Source of the DNA: Calamus simplicifolius
Taxonomy: Eukaryota > Streptophyta > Magnoliopsida > Arecales > Arecaceae
Direction: 5' to 3'
DNA: 64,000 nucleotides
Assembly: GCA_900491605.1 (NCBI GenBank)
Contig: UESW01001668.1
Span: 46,694 to 110,693 of the forward strand
Within the stretch, counting starts at the first letter, position 1, and every line of letters begins with the position of its first letter. The notes beneath the pieces are model-generated. The model saw only the letters and a program-made list of their open reading frames with translations, searched no databases and had not been told where the DNA came from. Of this stretch, positions 1 to 11,097 are shown in pieces. The position numbers were made by a program, and so were the translations under genes.

Positions 1-1076
1 CGCCACCGTCATATCTCTTCGAGGCTTATCAGCAAGAGCAAACTCAAGCCATCGGTAAAGAGTCCCTCCAAGCTCACCAACAAACACCCCAAACATGAAG
101 CCCCCCAAACCCCAAACGTGAAGCCCCCCAAACGAAGTAGAAGGAGATAGATTTCTCTAATGAAAAATTTAAGTACACTACACTTTGAGAAAAAGCTTCT
201 TTTCATTAGTGTCTGAATGTATTACAGGAAAATCGATAAAATCAACCTTTCAAAAGGTTCTCAACGGTCCTGCAATCATAAGATCACTCCCAGGCCGACC
301 ATGAAACCCCCGAGGCGATTCAAGACCTATGGTTCTGACGACCTCTAGCCACTCCACGGGTTGGCACACAAACCCCCGAGGCAGTTCTAGAGGATCTCAG
401 CAGCATCACGACTAATGGGTCACCACTCGGTCCAGCTTAAAGACGCCTCCGAGGCGGTTCAATACCCTAATAGTCCCGTACCACTCGAGTCACCTCTTGG
501 TCTGGCCACGAAACCTCCGAAGCGGTTTCATTTCAGCTCCAGCGGCTCTATTTCTGGTTCGGCAATTTTATTTCAGCCCCAGCGGCTCTATTTCTGCTTC
601 GGCAATTTTATCTTAGCCTCAGCAGTTTTATCTCTGCCTTGGTAACCTCAAGTCGGTGGATAGCCACGAAGAGACTTTCAGACTTTATGTCAAAAGATAA
701 AAACCAAGTAACTCACCATTGGAAGAAGCCAACTTCCCAGCTCACAGTTAACGGGCATCCACTTCTGGACCCTACGTTGGTAGAGGACTGCTGGCTGCCC
801 TCAACCAGTCAAAGATAATCAACTTACCTCCCAACTTTGCTTAAAACTTTTGAGCAAGCAAATGCGTAGCTTCGGAGTGCACGCGGATGTCCGCACAAGG
901 CAAACAAAACTTATTATCAAAAAGCAGTACAAAAAGAAAAAGATCTCTTCACTAGCAAGGAATCAGAACTGAAGTAAGCATGAAAAGGCAAGTGCAAAGA
1001 TAAAAGGGTTCTATACTCATTTCGCTTGATAGATGCAAGCACATGATCGCACAAGCTTAGGAGTGTGGAGGGCATC
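1..1076 (+). mobile_element. Internal region (3' part) of the first non-autonomous unit
   Basis: This stretch is nearly colinear with 8709-9631 plus 11103-11249. It contains short GAGGCGGTTC-type and CCCCAGCGGCTC repeats but no protein domain that I recognise. Small open frames here are short and not conserved between the two copies. It ends in a purine-rich tract (AGGAGTGTGGAGGG, about 1059-1073) directly before the LTR, which fits a polypurine tract for plus-strand priming. Confidence 0.7.
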
Positions 1077-1929
1077 TGATGGGGCCAGTGGACCCCATAT
1101 ACTACGATGACCGCATCAACTCGGCTATCAGTGTCGGTCTCAGCTAACTCTACTCAGCCACCTCGGCGTTGGCATTAGGTCGTCAACCAGTCCACTCCCG
1201 AGATGGTCCCAACTCGGTTGCATGGCACAAAGGACTCCAATCGACGTTCCCGCCGCTAATCTCATTAAGTACGGGACTACTGGGATCAAGGAAGGGTGGA
1301 TCTGGCTCATAAGCCTTTGGCCTGGCTGCCGCCCTACCACCGTTGGCCCTTGATTCCTTCCCTACACCCCCATGAGGAGTGCGGCAATCCCGAGTCGAAC
1401 CTTGTCCAGCACTCTCAGAGGGACCTTCTTCAGGAGAAATGCCTAGCCTAATTTATTATGGCCATCTCGTCCCCATCATATCAAAGGGTCTGGAATCCTT
1501 AGAATAAAAAGGGATTAGATACCTAGGTACTCTTAACCAGATCTCTATGAGCTGGTGGCGTGAATGAGGATGGCACACGTGCGCAGCTCCCAACCTCAGC
1601 TCCCCTGTTCTCTGACCCAAAAAAAAAAGGGCCACGCCCCCAGTCAAGGATTCATCTTCCAGCCGCTACCAGCACCTCGGTGTCGTCCCTGACTCTGTCC
1701 CATTCCTAGCCTCGACAGAGATTAGGCTTTGACCGCGAGCTCCCCATGGCAGAGTACACCAGACGACCACCTCAGACTCACTCCCGACCCTCCATGGACC
1801 TCCGTTCTTGTCAGCCACCCAGGAGCCGCTTTATTGCACTGATCCGGCTCCTCTGCCGTCAAGGATGGCCCCTCGGAGCTCCCACGGTGGCCCCTCTCGC
1901 AGCGACCTCACATGGCAGGCCCTCTCGCG

Positions 1930-2094
1930 GCGACCTCACATGGCGGCTTCCTCCGTGGCGGCCCCCTGCTTGCTCCGTCTCGGCCCTCGGCTTCCTCCGT
2001 GGCAGTCTCAGGCTCTTTGATCTATCTCGGCCCCGGCTTCCTCCATGGCAGCAGGCTCTTTGATCTGTCTCAGCCCCGGCTTCCTCCATGGCGG
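1930..2094 (+). repeat. GC-rich minisatellite, about 46-bp unit, left part
   Basis: Repeated blocks contain GGCTTCCTCC, ATGGCGGCCC and GGCTCTTTGATC with a period near 46 bp. The array is split by the copia insertion and continues at 6795. The same array, with more units, is at about 21225-21530 in LTR copy B. The long open frames in this region on both strands come from the repeat and its GC content, not from a gene. Confidence 0.7.
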
Positions 2095-2390
2095 TGATGG
2101 ATAAGAATAATTTAGAAGAAATGCAAAGATGCAGTAAATGAGGAGATTTTTTTTATTCCACTAAAAATAGCCTCTTTTTTTTTTGGGCAAGAAATATCAT
2201 CAACACAACTAGAAGTCCAAAACTAAAATCCTAAAAACTAGAAGTCGAAAACTAAAATCCTAAAAATTAGGCTCCATGATCGACATATTATGCACTAGTA
2301 ACAAATAAACAAACTAGTTCCTAATAATAGGATACGATAAGACTTATTCAAAAATGAAAATAACAACTGGATTAGGATTAATAACCAACA
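2095..2390 (-). repeat. 3' LTR of the 4.7-kb copia element
   Basis: 296 bp, TGATGG...CAACA, paired with 6513-6794. It carries an extra tandem copy of a short segment (AACTAGAAGTC...AAAATCCTAAA, about 2208-2265) that is single in the other LTR. The adjacent TCTCCCGTT (2391-2399) reads AACGGGAGA on the minus strand, a plausible polypurine tract. Confidence 0.9.
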
Positions 2391-2439
2391 TCTCCCGTTA
2401 ATCCTGATCCGAAAGAGTAGTCATTCCAAGCATGCCCCT

Positions 2440-4068
2440 TAATTTGATAAAAGCTTCAAACTTCAAGGGTTTAGTGAGGATGTCAGCTACTTGGTCTTCT
2501 GAATTGCAGTAAACCAACTTAATTGTTTTCTTGCCAACTTGATCTCTCAAAAAATAATGATATTAGATGTCGATGTGTTTGCTTCTTCCATGTGTAACAG
2601 AATTTTTTGCCAAATCTATTGCAGAGACATTGTCAACAAAAATATCATTGGTTCCTCCATTGGAGCATGAATCTGGTTCATTAAATTTTGCAACCAGATT
2701 GCCTGACATGCACTTGATGCTGCAGCAGCATACTCTGCTTCACAGGTTGATAGAGCAACAATAGACTGCTTCTTTGATGACCAAGAGAAAGTTGTAGCAC
2801 CAAAATTGAAACATATCCAGAAGTGCTTTTCCGGCCATCTAGATCTCTAGCCCAATCACAATCTGAGTAGCCTACAAGAGCACAATTGTTTGTTGAAGAA
2901 TAAATAGACCATAATTAAGAGTGCCTTTTATGTACCTCATGATTCTCTTGGCTACTTGCATATGAGAATGCTGGGGATTTTCCAAAAACCTGCTAATTAA
3001 GCCAACACCATAAGAAATGTCCGGCCTTGTGCATGTGAGATATCTTAAACTTCCAACAATTTGTTTGAAATATGTTGAATCAACTGGTGCTCCTTCTCCA
3101 TTCTTTGATAATCTTGTACCAACTTCCACAGGCGTTTTTACACAATTACAATCTTGCATAAGGAACTTCATCAAAAGTTCAGTAGCATACTTCTTTTGGC
3201 AAATAAAAATTTCATCTTCTCTTTGAGCCACTTCGATGCCCAAAAAATATGACATGAGACCAAGATTAGTCATTTCAAACTTATCCATCATGGACTTCTT
3301 GAAATCTTCAATTGTTGTGGGATTATTACCTATGAATATTAGATCATCAACATAAAGACACAACAACAATATATCACCAGAATCATTAACCTTCACATAT
3401 AAGGCATGTTCTGAGGGGCACTTCTCGAAACCAGCCTGAAGGAAGAAGGAATCAACACATTTATTCCATGCTCGTGGGGCTTGTTTAAGGCCATATAATG
3501 CTTTCTTCAACCTGTACACCTTGTCTTCACTTCCCTGTTTCATAAATCCAGGAGGTTGCTTGACATATACCTCTTCTTCAAGTGGACCATTTAGAAAAGC
3601 TGACTTTACATCCATTTGATGAATTTTCCATTGATTTTGTGCAGCCAAGGCAATCATAAGTCTGATGGTCTCCATTCGAGCAACCGAAGAGAAAACTTCT
3701 TGATAGTCATAGCCGGGCCTCTGCTTGAATCCCTTTACCACTAACCTCGCTTTATTCCTTTCTACCTCGCCATTTGACTTCAGTTTTGTCATAAAAACCC
3801 ACTTGACATCAATTGCTTTGTGACATTGTGGAATATCAGTGAGCTCCCACATATGGTTCCTTTCAATTGCCTTGATCTCCTCATTCATAGCATGCACCCA
3901 TTTGGGATCCTTTATTGCCTCCTCAAATATCAGTGGTTCATTATCTGCAAAGAAAGCCAAGTGTACCAAATTTCCATCATTATCAACTTCATCATCAAGA
4001 GTTACCTCATAATCTTGCAAGAGTACTGGCGGTTGGCATTGACGCTGTGGTCTTCTAGATTCTGTCAA
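2440..4068 (-). pseudogene. Copia reverse transcriptase and RNase H
   Basis: An open frame of 398 codons (2872-4068) covers the Copia RT. It starts shortly before a W..AM.EEI.A...N.MWEL block and includes KARLVVKGF, the QMDVKSAFLNG motif, YGLKQAPRAW and the catalytic YVDD in LYVDDLIFIG. RNase H coding continues below 2872 to about 2440: the minus strand there encodes Copia-type LDDRKSTSGY, a tryptophan/lysine patch and STCEAEY. The RNase H part is separated from the RT frame by a stop. The RT frame also does not join the integrase frame at 4233, where a short stretch with stops intervenes. The enzyme would copy element RNA into DNA in virus-like particles. Catalytic motifs look intact, but the disrupted polyprotein makes this copy unlikely to be autonomous. 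Confidence 0.85.
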
Positions 4069-4232
4069 AGTTTGTGATAAAAAAGTTTCTTGAGCAGAGC
4101 TTGAAGAAGCTCCTTCGTGTGTGGTATGAACTTCAGCTACTTCTTCAAGAACAAGATTTTTAGGACCTTCATGGGTATCAGCATCTCATTTCCAAGCTTC
4201 ATCTTCAGCAAATGTTACATCTCGGCTGACAA

Positions 4233-5933
4233 TCACCTTTTTGACTCTGGACTGAACAACTTGTACCCACCATGCTTGTAGCCAATAAAAATAGTCTTCT
4301 CTGCTCGATCATCTAACTTTGTCCTTGTCTCTGCTGGAACATGAGCATAAGCAACAGACCCAAATACCTTAAGATGTTTCACACTCGGCTTGAAACTGCT
4401 CCAAGCTTCTACAGGGGTTATATTTTGGACACTTGTTGTTGGAGATCTATTCATTAAATACACAGAACATGAAACGGCTTCACCCCAGAATGAATTTGGC
4501 ATACCTTTTTCCTTCAGCAAGCTCCTTGTCATGTCCATGATGGTTCTATTTTTTCGTTCAGCAACTCCATTATGCTGTGGAGTGTAGGAAAAAGTGACTT
4601 CATGCTTTATTCCATGTTCTTCACAATATTTGTTAAATTCATTGGAAGTATATTCACCTCCACCATCAGTTCGCAACACCTTGATAAGATGGACACTTTG
4701 CTTTTCAACATGTGCCTTGTATTTCTTAAAGCAATCAAAAACTTGAGATTTCTTTTGCAAAAAATAGACACAAATCTTTCGAGTAAAATCATCAATGAAG
4801 GTGAGGAAGTACTTATTTTTGCCATTTGATATCGTATTCATTGGGCCACACACATCAGAATGAACTAGCTCAAGTGGTTGAGTTGCTCGCTGTTGTTGTT
4901 TTGCTGCGAAAGGCATTCTGTGATGCTTCCCAAGAGTGCAAGCTTCACACAACTGGTCAGGTTTATGTATACTGGGCAAGCCTTTTACCATCTTTCCTTG
5001 AGCAAGCAATTTTAAACTCTGAAAATTCATATGTCCAAACCGCAAGTGCCAAAGCCAAGATTCAACTTTTATAATTGTAATGAGACAATTATAAACTCCA
5101 CTAGAAATATCAACTTGAAACATACGATTTTTGCTCAAGGGAGCTTTAAGAATGAGTATACCTTTCTTATCCAAAATGGAGAATTGATAATCTCGTAGGC
5201 TCATAATATACCCCTTTTCAAGTAATTGGCCCACACTAAGCAAATTACGCTTCATGCCAGGAACATAGAACACATCTGAAATGTACTTGTGATCCCCATT
5301 CTTCAAATTGATGAGAATTCTTCCTTTTTCGGTCACTGGTATTGTTCTGTCATCAGCAAATTTCACCTTGGTGTGAAAGTACTCATCAAAATCAACAAAT
5401 AACTCCCTTTTGCCACTCATGTGGTTGGTGCATCCGGTGTCCAGAAACCATGTGTGATAGTTTGGGGTTTCACCAGCAATGACCATCAAAAGGGTATGAT
5501 CGCCATCAACATCATCTCCATCTCCTTGCACATAGTGAGCCTTTTGGGTACTATTTTTGTATCTGCACTCATTTGAATAGTGGCCACATTTATGACAATG
5601 ATAACATTCAATATTAGATTTGTCATACCTTCCTCTACCACGTCCGCAACCACGACCTCTTGAATTCTGCTGATGGCCAAAATTTGATTTTTCTTGGTCA
5701 TTACCACCTACTTGAAAATTGTTATTATGGTCACAACGACCTTTGTTGAAGTAAACACCATGTGCCCATCCTCTACCACGAGAACCACCATGCCTTTGAC
5801 TTGTTTCACCACCTTGATCACCTTTGAAGGAAACTTGGCTTTGGAAGCCTTGCTCAATCGGCTTCTCTGTCTCCTTCTCATTCATTCTTTGCTCATGCAC
5901 TTCTAATGAGCCTGACAACTCTTCAACAGTCAT
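4233..5933 (-). CDS. Copia gag C-terminus, protease and integrase
   Basis: 566 codons open on the minus strand. In order: a Gly/Arg-rich segment, the gag zinc knuckle CYHCHKCGHYSNEC (residues about 110-123), the protease active site FLDTGCTNHMSG (about 163-174), the HHCC zinc domain of integrase (H..H then CEACTLGKHH, about 298-338), and the catalytic integrase core. The core has HSDVCGPM, FIDDFTR and GGEYTSNEF...YCEEHGIKHE, giving a D,D,E arrangement. The C-terminal part has VFGSVAYAHVP and IFIGYKHGG. In an intact element this is one polyprotein with gag upstream and RT downstream. Here it is cut from gag near 5940 and from RT near 4230. Confidence 0.87.
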   Translation of the reverse strand: MTVEELSGSLEVHEQRMNEKETEKPIEQGFQSQVSFKGDQGGETSQRHGGSRGRGWAHGVYFNKGRCDHNNNFQVGGNDQEKSNFGHQQNSRGRGCGRGRGRYDKSNIECYHCHKCGHYSNECRYKNSTQKAHYVQGDGDDVDGDHTLLMVIAGETPNYHTWFLDTGCTNHMSGKRELFVDFDEYFHTKVKFADDRTIPVTEKGRILINLKNGDHKYISDVFYVPGMKRNLLSVGQLLEKGYIMSLRDYQFSILDKKGILILKAPLSKNRMFQVDISSGVYNCLITIIKVESWLWHLRFGHMNFQSLKLLAQGKMVKGLPSIHKPDQLCEACTLGKHHRMPFAAKQQQRATQPLELVHSDVCGPMNTISNGKNKYFLTFIDDFTRKICVYFLQKKSQVFDCFKKYKAHVEKQSVHLIKVLRTDGGGEYTSNEFNKYCEEHGIKHEVTFSYTPQHNGVAERKNRTIMDMTRSLLKEKGMPNSFWGEAVSCSVYLMNRSPTTSVQNITPVEAWSSFKPSVKHLKVFGSVAYAHVPAETRTKLDDRAEKTIFIGYKHGGYKLFSPESKR

Positions 5934-5956
5934 CTAAGATAGATCATGGGCTTCTT

Positions 5957-6436
5957 CTATTGCTGCCACGATATGCTCAAATTTTGGTGTGAGTGTCTGC
6001 AAGATTTTCTCCACTTTAGTCTGCTCTTTGTACTCTTCTCATATATTTTGCTTTTATTTGTCAAAGCAAGAACTCGACTAATATAAGTAGCAATAGCTTC
6101 AGAGGACTCCATTTGTAGGAGCTCATATTGACGTCTTAAGGTTTGAAGTTTTACCTTCTTAACTTTCTCCGCACCTTTATATGCTATCATCAAGATATCC
6201 CATGCTTGCTTTGATGTTGTCGCATCTGCAATCTTCTCAAATACTTCATCATTCATCCCTTGATGGATGAGATATAAAGCCTTCTTATCCTTTTTCTTGC
6301 TTTCACGGTGGACATTCCTTTGGGCATCATTTGCATTATCTGCAAGTGTAGCAACTCCATCCTTCATGACACCTAGCAACTCATGGTAATAAAAAAGAAC
6401 TCTCATTTGAATACTCCACTCATTTGAATACTCCAC
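5957..6436 (-). pseudogene. Copia gag N-terminal region
   Basis: 159 codons open on the minus strand encode the Copia gag (UBN2-type) region: a block with a Gln-rich/Asp/Glu-rich helix, IHQGMNDEVFEKIADATTSKQAWD and YKGAEKVKKVKLQTLRRQYELL, then SSEAIATYISRVLALTNK. The C-terminus is altered by a frameshift: the last 25 residues are unlike gag and end at 5957, just before the next gag frame begins at 5933. The start upstream of 6436 has no clear conserved N-terminus, so part of the true start may be in another frame up to about 6480. Confidence 0.75.
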
Positions 6437-6500
6437 CGGTTGTAATTTTTGCCATCCAGGATAGGAACTAAAATTTGAGCAGGACCATTCTTTTTGCCTG

Positions 6501-6511
6501 CTTTGATACCA
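6501..6511 (-). promoter_or_regulatory. Copia primer-binding site
   Basis: The minus strand reads TGGTATCAAAG immediately inside the 5' LTR, close to the TGGTATCAGAGC complement of initiator tRNA-Met used by most plant Copia elements. Confidence 0.8.
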
Positions 6512-6512
6512 C

Positions 6513-6794
6513 TGATGGATAAGAATAATTTAGAAGAAATGCAGAGAAGATAAAATTGAGAGGAGATGCAGTAAACGAGGATATTTTTTTTATTTCACTA
6601 AAAATAGCCTTTTTTGTAGGTAAGAAATCATCAACACAACTAGAAGTCGGAAACTAAAATCCTAAAAACTAGGCTCCATGATCGACATATTCTGCACTAG
6701 TAACAAATAAAACAAACTGGTTCCTAAATAATAGGACATGATAAGACTTATTCAAAAATGAAAATAACAACTGGATTAGGATTAATAACTAACA
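6513..6794 (-). repeat. 5' LTR of the 4.7-kb copia element
   Basis: 282 bp, TGATGG...TAACA, paired with 2095-2390 and followed by target duplication GGCGG at 6795-6799. Confidence 0.9.
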
Positions 6795-8004
6795 GGCGGC
6801 CCAAGCTTCCTCCGTGGCGGCCCCCGGCTTCCTTCTAGGTGGCCCCCGGCTTTCTCCATGGCGGCCCCAGGCTCTTTGATCCGTCTCGGCCCCGACTTCC
6901 TCCATGGCGGCCCCAGGCTCTTTGATTTGTCTCGGCCCCGGCTTCCTCCATGGCAGCCCCAGGCTCTTTGCTCCGTCTCGGCCCCGATTCCACCACGGAC
7001 AGCTCCCAACTCCGAGAGCATCGTCCCAGCTCTGGGAACATCATCCAAGGCCGGCTCCACTGTCCCCTATTTTGGCTTCTTCCCTGACGACCGTCCTCGA
7101 GTCTAGCCGGAAGATCCCCACTCTGTCCAAGTAAGGATAAGAAGGCTTCATGCAGGGGATTCTTCCAAAGGCCACGTTGTGTGCATGGGGTCTTCCAAAG
7201 GCTATGTGGGCTCCTAGTTGACTCCTAAGGCAGCGTCATCCCGGATCTCTTCATCCCAGCCAGCGACATCCACCCGAACCTTCCCAACTCGAGCATCCCC
7301 GACTTCTTCCTAGCTCGGCGACAGCACAGCCACGATGCCCTACCTCCCGACCAGCTCCCGGATGACTCCCAACAACCTGGATCCGAGCTGCCGGGTCTAT
7401 CCCGGTGTCGACCGGCTGCATCCTGAGTCAAGATTCCAGCCTCGACTCTGTCCTTCATGCCGGTCTCCTCCACTCTTCTCCGATACACTTTCTCGACTCC
7501 AGATGGTTTCTCCAATTCTCCCAGTTCCGGCATCCGGCTTAGCTCCTTGGTGGCCTATGCTAGGCGGCCCTTCTCTTTCTAAGCGGCCTCATCCTTGTCG
7601 GTTTCGGTGGCAATCAGTGATGTGGCACTGGCTCCTTGCATGGCTTCAACACACCCTCTAAGCCAACCCCTGTCATGCCAGTAAATCTCAGCAAAGTTCT
7701 CAAGCTATTCTGCAAATTGGTCAACCCATCCAGATTTGATGAGGCCTACTCACCAACTCCACATGGCCTCTCATGTGCTTGACAAGAATCGGCCCACCAA
7801 CCAGCTGCAGCACCCATTCTAACGAGACTTGGCCTTCAGCTCTAACATGCTAAAAAGGAGGCAAGCCTCATTAATGCTGCCATTACCATAAATGCTCTAA
7901 CAAGTGGCAGCACCTCAAATCTTACCAGCATCAGCTCTAACATTTCATCCATAAAAGTCATCATTATGAGTTCTCAACCACTCAACCAGACAGACTCCAT
8001 GCAT

Positions 8005-8012
8005 CTATAAAT
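8005..8012 (+). promoter_or_regulatory. TATA box of LTR copy A
   Basis: CTATAAAT in an otherwise GC-rich LTR, about 300 bp before the LTR end. The same element is at 22530-22537 in copy B. Its position fits a U3 promoter driving transcription rightwards through the primer-binding site. Confidence 0.6.
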
Positions 8013-8315
8013 TGGGTAAGAGTGACCCTCGATGAGGTAACGATAACAAACTCACAACACTCCTAAACGTTTATTCTTGCTCACAAAGAGCACAGCTCTA
8101 AGCCTCTCTCTCTTCTCTCTTTCGAGCTTTCTCAAGCTCACGGCTGTTGCCCAGAGCACTGACTTTAGCATCGGAGGGTCCTCGCTGGAATCTTCGATTC
8201 TCGAGACTTTTTTGCAGGCTTCCAAGCCTGAGGAGCTCGCCGAAGGATCCCAGGCTCACTGGAGGAGGTGACCGAATGCTCGCGGACGTTCAAGGAGGAT
8301 GATCTAGCATCATCA

Positions 8316-8334
8316 GATTGGCGTGCCAGGTAGG
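8316..8334 (+). promoter_or_regulatory. Primer-binding site of the non-autonomous element
   Basis: GATTGGCGTGCCAGGTAGG follows the LTR end CATCATCA directly. It nearly matches the PBS of the nested Tat-type element (GATTGGCGCACCAGGTAGG on the minus strand, ending at 19864) and that of the truncated LTR at 53794. Confidence 0.75.
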
Positions 8335-9631
8335 GGAGAGAGAGCAGAGTTCTGCAACACTAAGCTACAAGCCCTCACTCCCTCTACGATAACAATGGTG
8401 GATAAAAAAGATGATGACAAAGACCCAAGAGGCTTCCGCCAGTAATGCTTGGGGGGCACCCTCAATGGGCTGAGCAACAGGAGGCCGGCTCTCTGTTTTA
8501 TCATCACCACTATCTCGGACCATTCAGCAAAGCATCATGCCACCCTCACCCTGCAAATCCAAACATTAATGGCAGCTGCCCCAAAAGCTATGGGAGCGAT
8601 ATTCCATGGCCACACTGCAGCAAACAAGAGCTCATGCTGCTCCTTTAGTTGTCGCTCAAGCCAGCCATCATCCATCTAGTGGAAGATCTTCCTAGCAAGA
8701 GACTCGCCACCATCATATCTCTCCGAGACTTATCAGCAAGAGCAAACTCAAGCCATCAGTAAAGAGTCCTTCCAAGCTTACCAACAAACACCCCAAACGT
8801 GAAGCCCCCCAAACCCCAAACGTGAAGCCCCCCAAACGAAGCAGAAGGAGATAGATTTCTTCAACAAAAATTTAAGTACACTACACTTTGAGAAAAAGCT
8901 TCTTTCATTAGTGTTTGAATGTATTACAGGAAAATCGATAAAATCAACCTTTCAAAAGGTTCTCAATGGTCCTGCAATCATAAGGTCACTCCCAGTCCGA
9001 TCATGAAACCCCGAGGCGGTTCAAGACCTATGGTTCTGACGACCTCTAGCCACTCCATGGGTCAGCACACAAACCCCCGAGGTGGTTTTAGAGGAGCTCA
9101 GCAGCATCGCGGCTAATGGATCACCACTCGGTCTAGCTTAGAGACACCTCCGAGGTGGTTCAATACCCTAATAGTCCCATACCCACTCGAGTCACCTCTT
9201 GGGCCGGCCACGAAACCTCCGAAGCGGTTTCATTTCAGCCCCAGCGGCTCTATTTCTGTTTCGGCAATTTTATTTCAGCCCCAGCGGCTCTATTTCTGCT
9301 TCGGCAATTTTATCTTAGCCTCAGCAGTTTTATCTCTGCCTTGGCAACCTCAAGTCGGTGGATAGCCACGAAGAGACTTTCAGACTTTATGTCAAAAGAT
9401 AAAAACCAAGTTAACTCACCATTGGGAGAAGCCAACTTCCCAGCTCACAGTTAACGGGCATCCACTTCTAAATCCTACGTGGTAGAGGACTGCTGGCTGC
9501 CCTCAACCAGTCAAAGATAATCAACTTACCTCCCAACTTTGCTTAAAATTTTTGAGCAGGCAAATGCCTAGCTTCGGAGTGCACGCGGATGTCCACACAA
9601 GGCAAACAAAACTTATTATCAAAAGCAGTAC

Positions 9632-11097
9632 TGTTGGCCCAGATGGCAACCCAAGAGGGGGGGGGGGTGAATTGGGTTCTTAAAATTTTTTTTAACAACT
9701 ATGTGCTTGGAGATAGATGAAATGCAATGCGAATGTTAAGTACAACCAAGGAGATAGAGAAAGAGATAATCAAAGTATGACAAACATAAAGGTTTTATAG
9801 TGGTTCGGTGTATCCAACACCTACGTCCACTCCATGATCCACTTGGGTCCACACTATAATCCTCTTGATTACAGTCGAGTTATTTTACAAGATCACAACT
9901 CAAACTTGTTGTTTCCCAGGGATCACAATGAACCCAGCCGGTTTTTGGGCTTACCAGCATAAAACCCTAAACTCAAGCTAATCTAGCTTGACCCGAGGTA
10001 TACTACCTCCACTAGTTCAATCCCCTTGATAGAACTAGCAGAAACAAGAAAGAATAATGTTTTTCAATAATACAAAGCTTCTCAAATGAGCGAATATTCA
10101 AAATGAATAAGCAAGGTTAGAAAAGTCTGTTTTGAAGATTGTTGGATTTGAGCTTTTCTTCTTTTCCTCTTCTCTCTGAAGATGTTGAATTAGGCCTCAG
10201 CTTTGATTTGTTGCAAATGTTGCAGATGAGAAGTTGAGAAAATAGAGCTTTTTCTTCTATTTTGGGAATCCTTTGATTTTTTCAATATGAGCACCTTGGA
10301 TTTCTCTTTGAGCTTTTTGGAGTGGAAGGATTTGAGTTTGGATACTTTTCTCTTTGATTTTAGGCTCAAGACTTCTCGGATTTTTGATTTGTATTCACTC
10401 CGATTTTTTCGTTATTTTCAAACGAGCTTTCTTCCCCTTTTATAGATTTCTTTTAATCCATTTTTGGTGAGAAAACTAGCCATTGGAATGTACCTGAAAA
10501 GTTTTTCCAAATAAAATATATCCGTTAGAAGTTAGGTAAAAAGAAAATATTACAGTTAGAGCTGATCTGGCATTTTAAAATTTCGTTCCAGATAGGTTGG
10601 AGTCGGCTCCAACTTTTCAGGTGTCGGCTCCAAGTCGTTTATCCAAAAATAGAAAGTTCTGAGTTCGTCGAGGAGTCGGCTCGAAAAAGTTAGGTGTCGG
10701 CTCGCCATACTCAGGTGTTGGCTCCAAAAGACTGTAAGTGTCGGCTCCGAGGTAGTCAAAAATTCAACGTTCTGTCCCCGCATCGGAGTCAGCTCCAGAC
10801 ACTGTAAGTGTCGACTCCGAATCTCTGGGTGTCGGCTCTGAAACTCTGGGTGTCGGCTCCGGACCGTATCAAAAATTAGAAGAATATTTGACTGGCCATG
10901 GGGTCGGCTCCAGCATTCCTAGGTGTCGGCTCTGAAACTTTGAAACTTGTATTTTGCAATTGATTCAAAACACGATTCTTAATGCCTTTAAATCAATCAA
11001 ATATTTTTAAGCCCTGAAACACTTATCAAATCTATTAGTAATCAAATAATATACTCAATTCCTTTATTAATCATCAAAATCAATAATTGGGTCAACA
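9632..11097 (-). mobile_element. Solo LTR of a SIRE-like copia family
   Basis: A single 1466-bp LTR starts TGTTGGCCCAGATGGCAACC and ends GGGTCAACA, with a perfect 5-bp target duplication AGTAC at 9627-9631 and 11098-11102. The uninterrupted target can be read at about 926-930 in the first unit. It is the same family as the LTRs at 43381 and 52088, including the GGGGGTGAATTGGG block typical of SIRE/Maximus LTRs and the GTGTCGGCTCC motif array. Strand is inferred from the full element. A solo LTR results from recombination between the two LTRs of one copy. A TATA-like CTATAAAAGGGG (minus strand) lies near 10435-10447. Confidence 0.92.
10597..10935. repeat. Dispersed GTGTCGGCTCC motif array in the solo LTR
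   Basis: About twelve copies of GTGTCGGCTCC or close variants (GAGTCGGCTCC, GTGTCGACTCC) occur in about 340 bp, separated by unrelated spacers of 10-30 bp. Corresponding arrays are in both LTRs of the full element. Confidence 0.8.

Larger units (their letters stand above)
2095..6794 (-). mobile_element. Full-length Ty1-copia retrotransposon (4.7 kb)
   Basis: The left LTR (2095-2390) and right LTR (6513-6794) both start TGATGGATAAG and end AACA. They are flanked by a 5-bp target duplication GGCGG at 2090-2094 and 6795-6799. On the minus strand the order is LTR, primer-binding site, gag, protease, integrase, reverse transcriptase, RNase H, polypurine tract, LTR, which is the Copia order. The coding region is nearly open but is broken between gag and the rest (near 5940) and between integrase and RT (4070-4230). 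The LTRs differ by scattered substitutions and small indels, so the insertion is not brand new. I do not assign a lineage firmly. Confidence 0.93.
1077..8315 (+). repeat. LTR copy A of the non-autonomous element, interrupted by a copia element
   Basis: The LTR runs from TGATGGGGCC at 1077 to CATCATCA at 8315. Without the copia insertion (2095-6794) and its 5-bp target duplication it is about 2.53 kb. It aligns with LTR copy B along its length. It contains a GC-rich minisatellite (about 1930-2094 and 6795-6990) and a TATA box near 8005. Relative to copy B it lacks about 100 bp around 1620-1650, where copy B carries extra sequence at about 20830-20940. Confidence 0.75.

Noticed and set aside
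1746..2097. Overlapping 60-105 codon frames in the LTR
   Set aside because: GC-rich minisatellite of the LTR, open on both strands; not conserved in frame in the second LTR.
10597..10935. CRISPR-like appearance of short repeats with unique spacers
   Set aside because: The repeat is 11 bp, spacers vary from 10 to 30 bp, no cas genes exist, and the array is part of a plant retrotransposon LTR.
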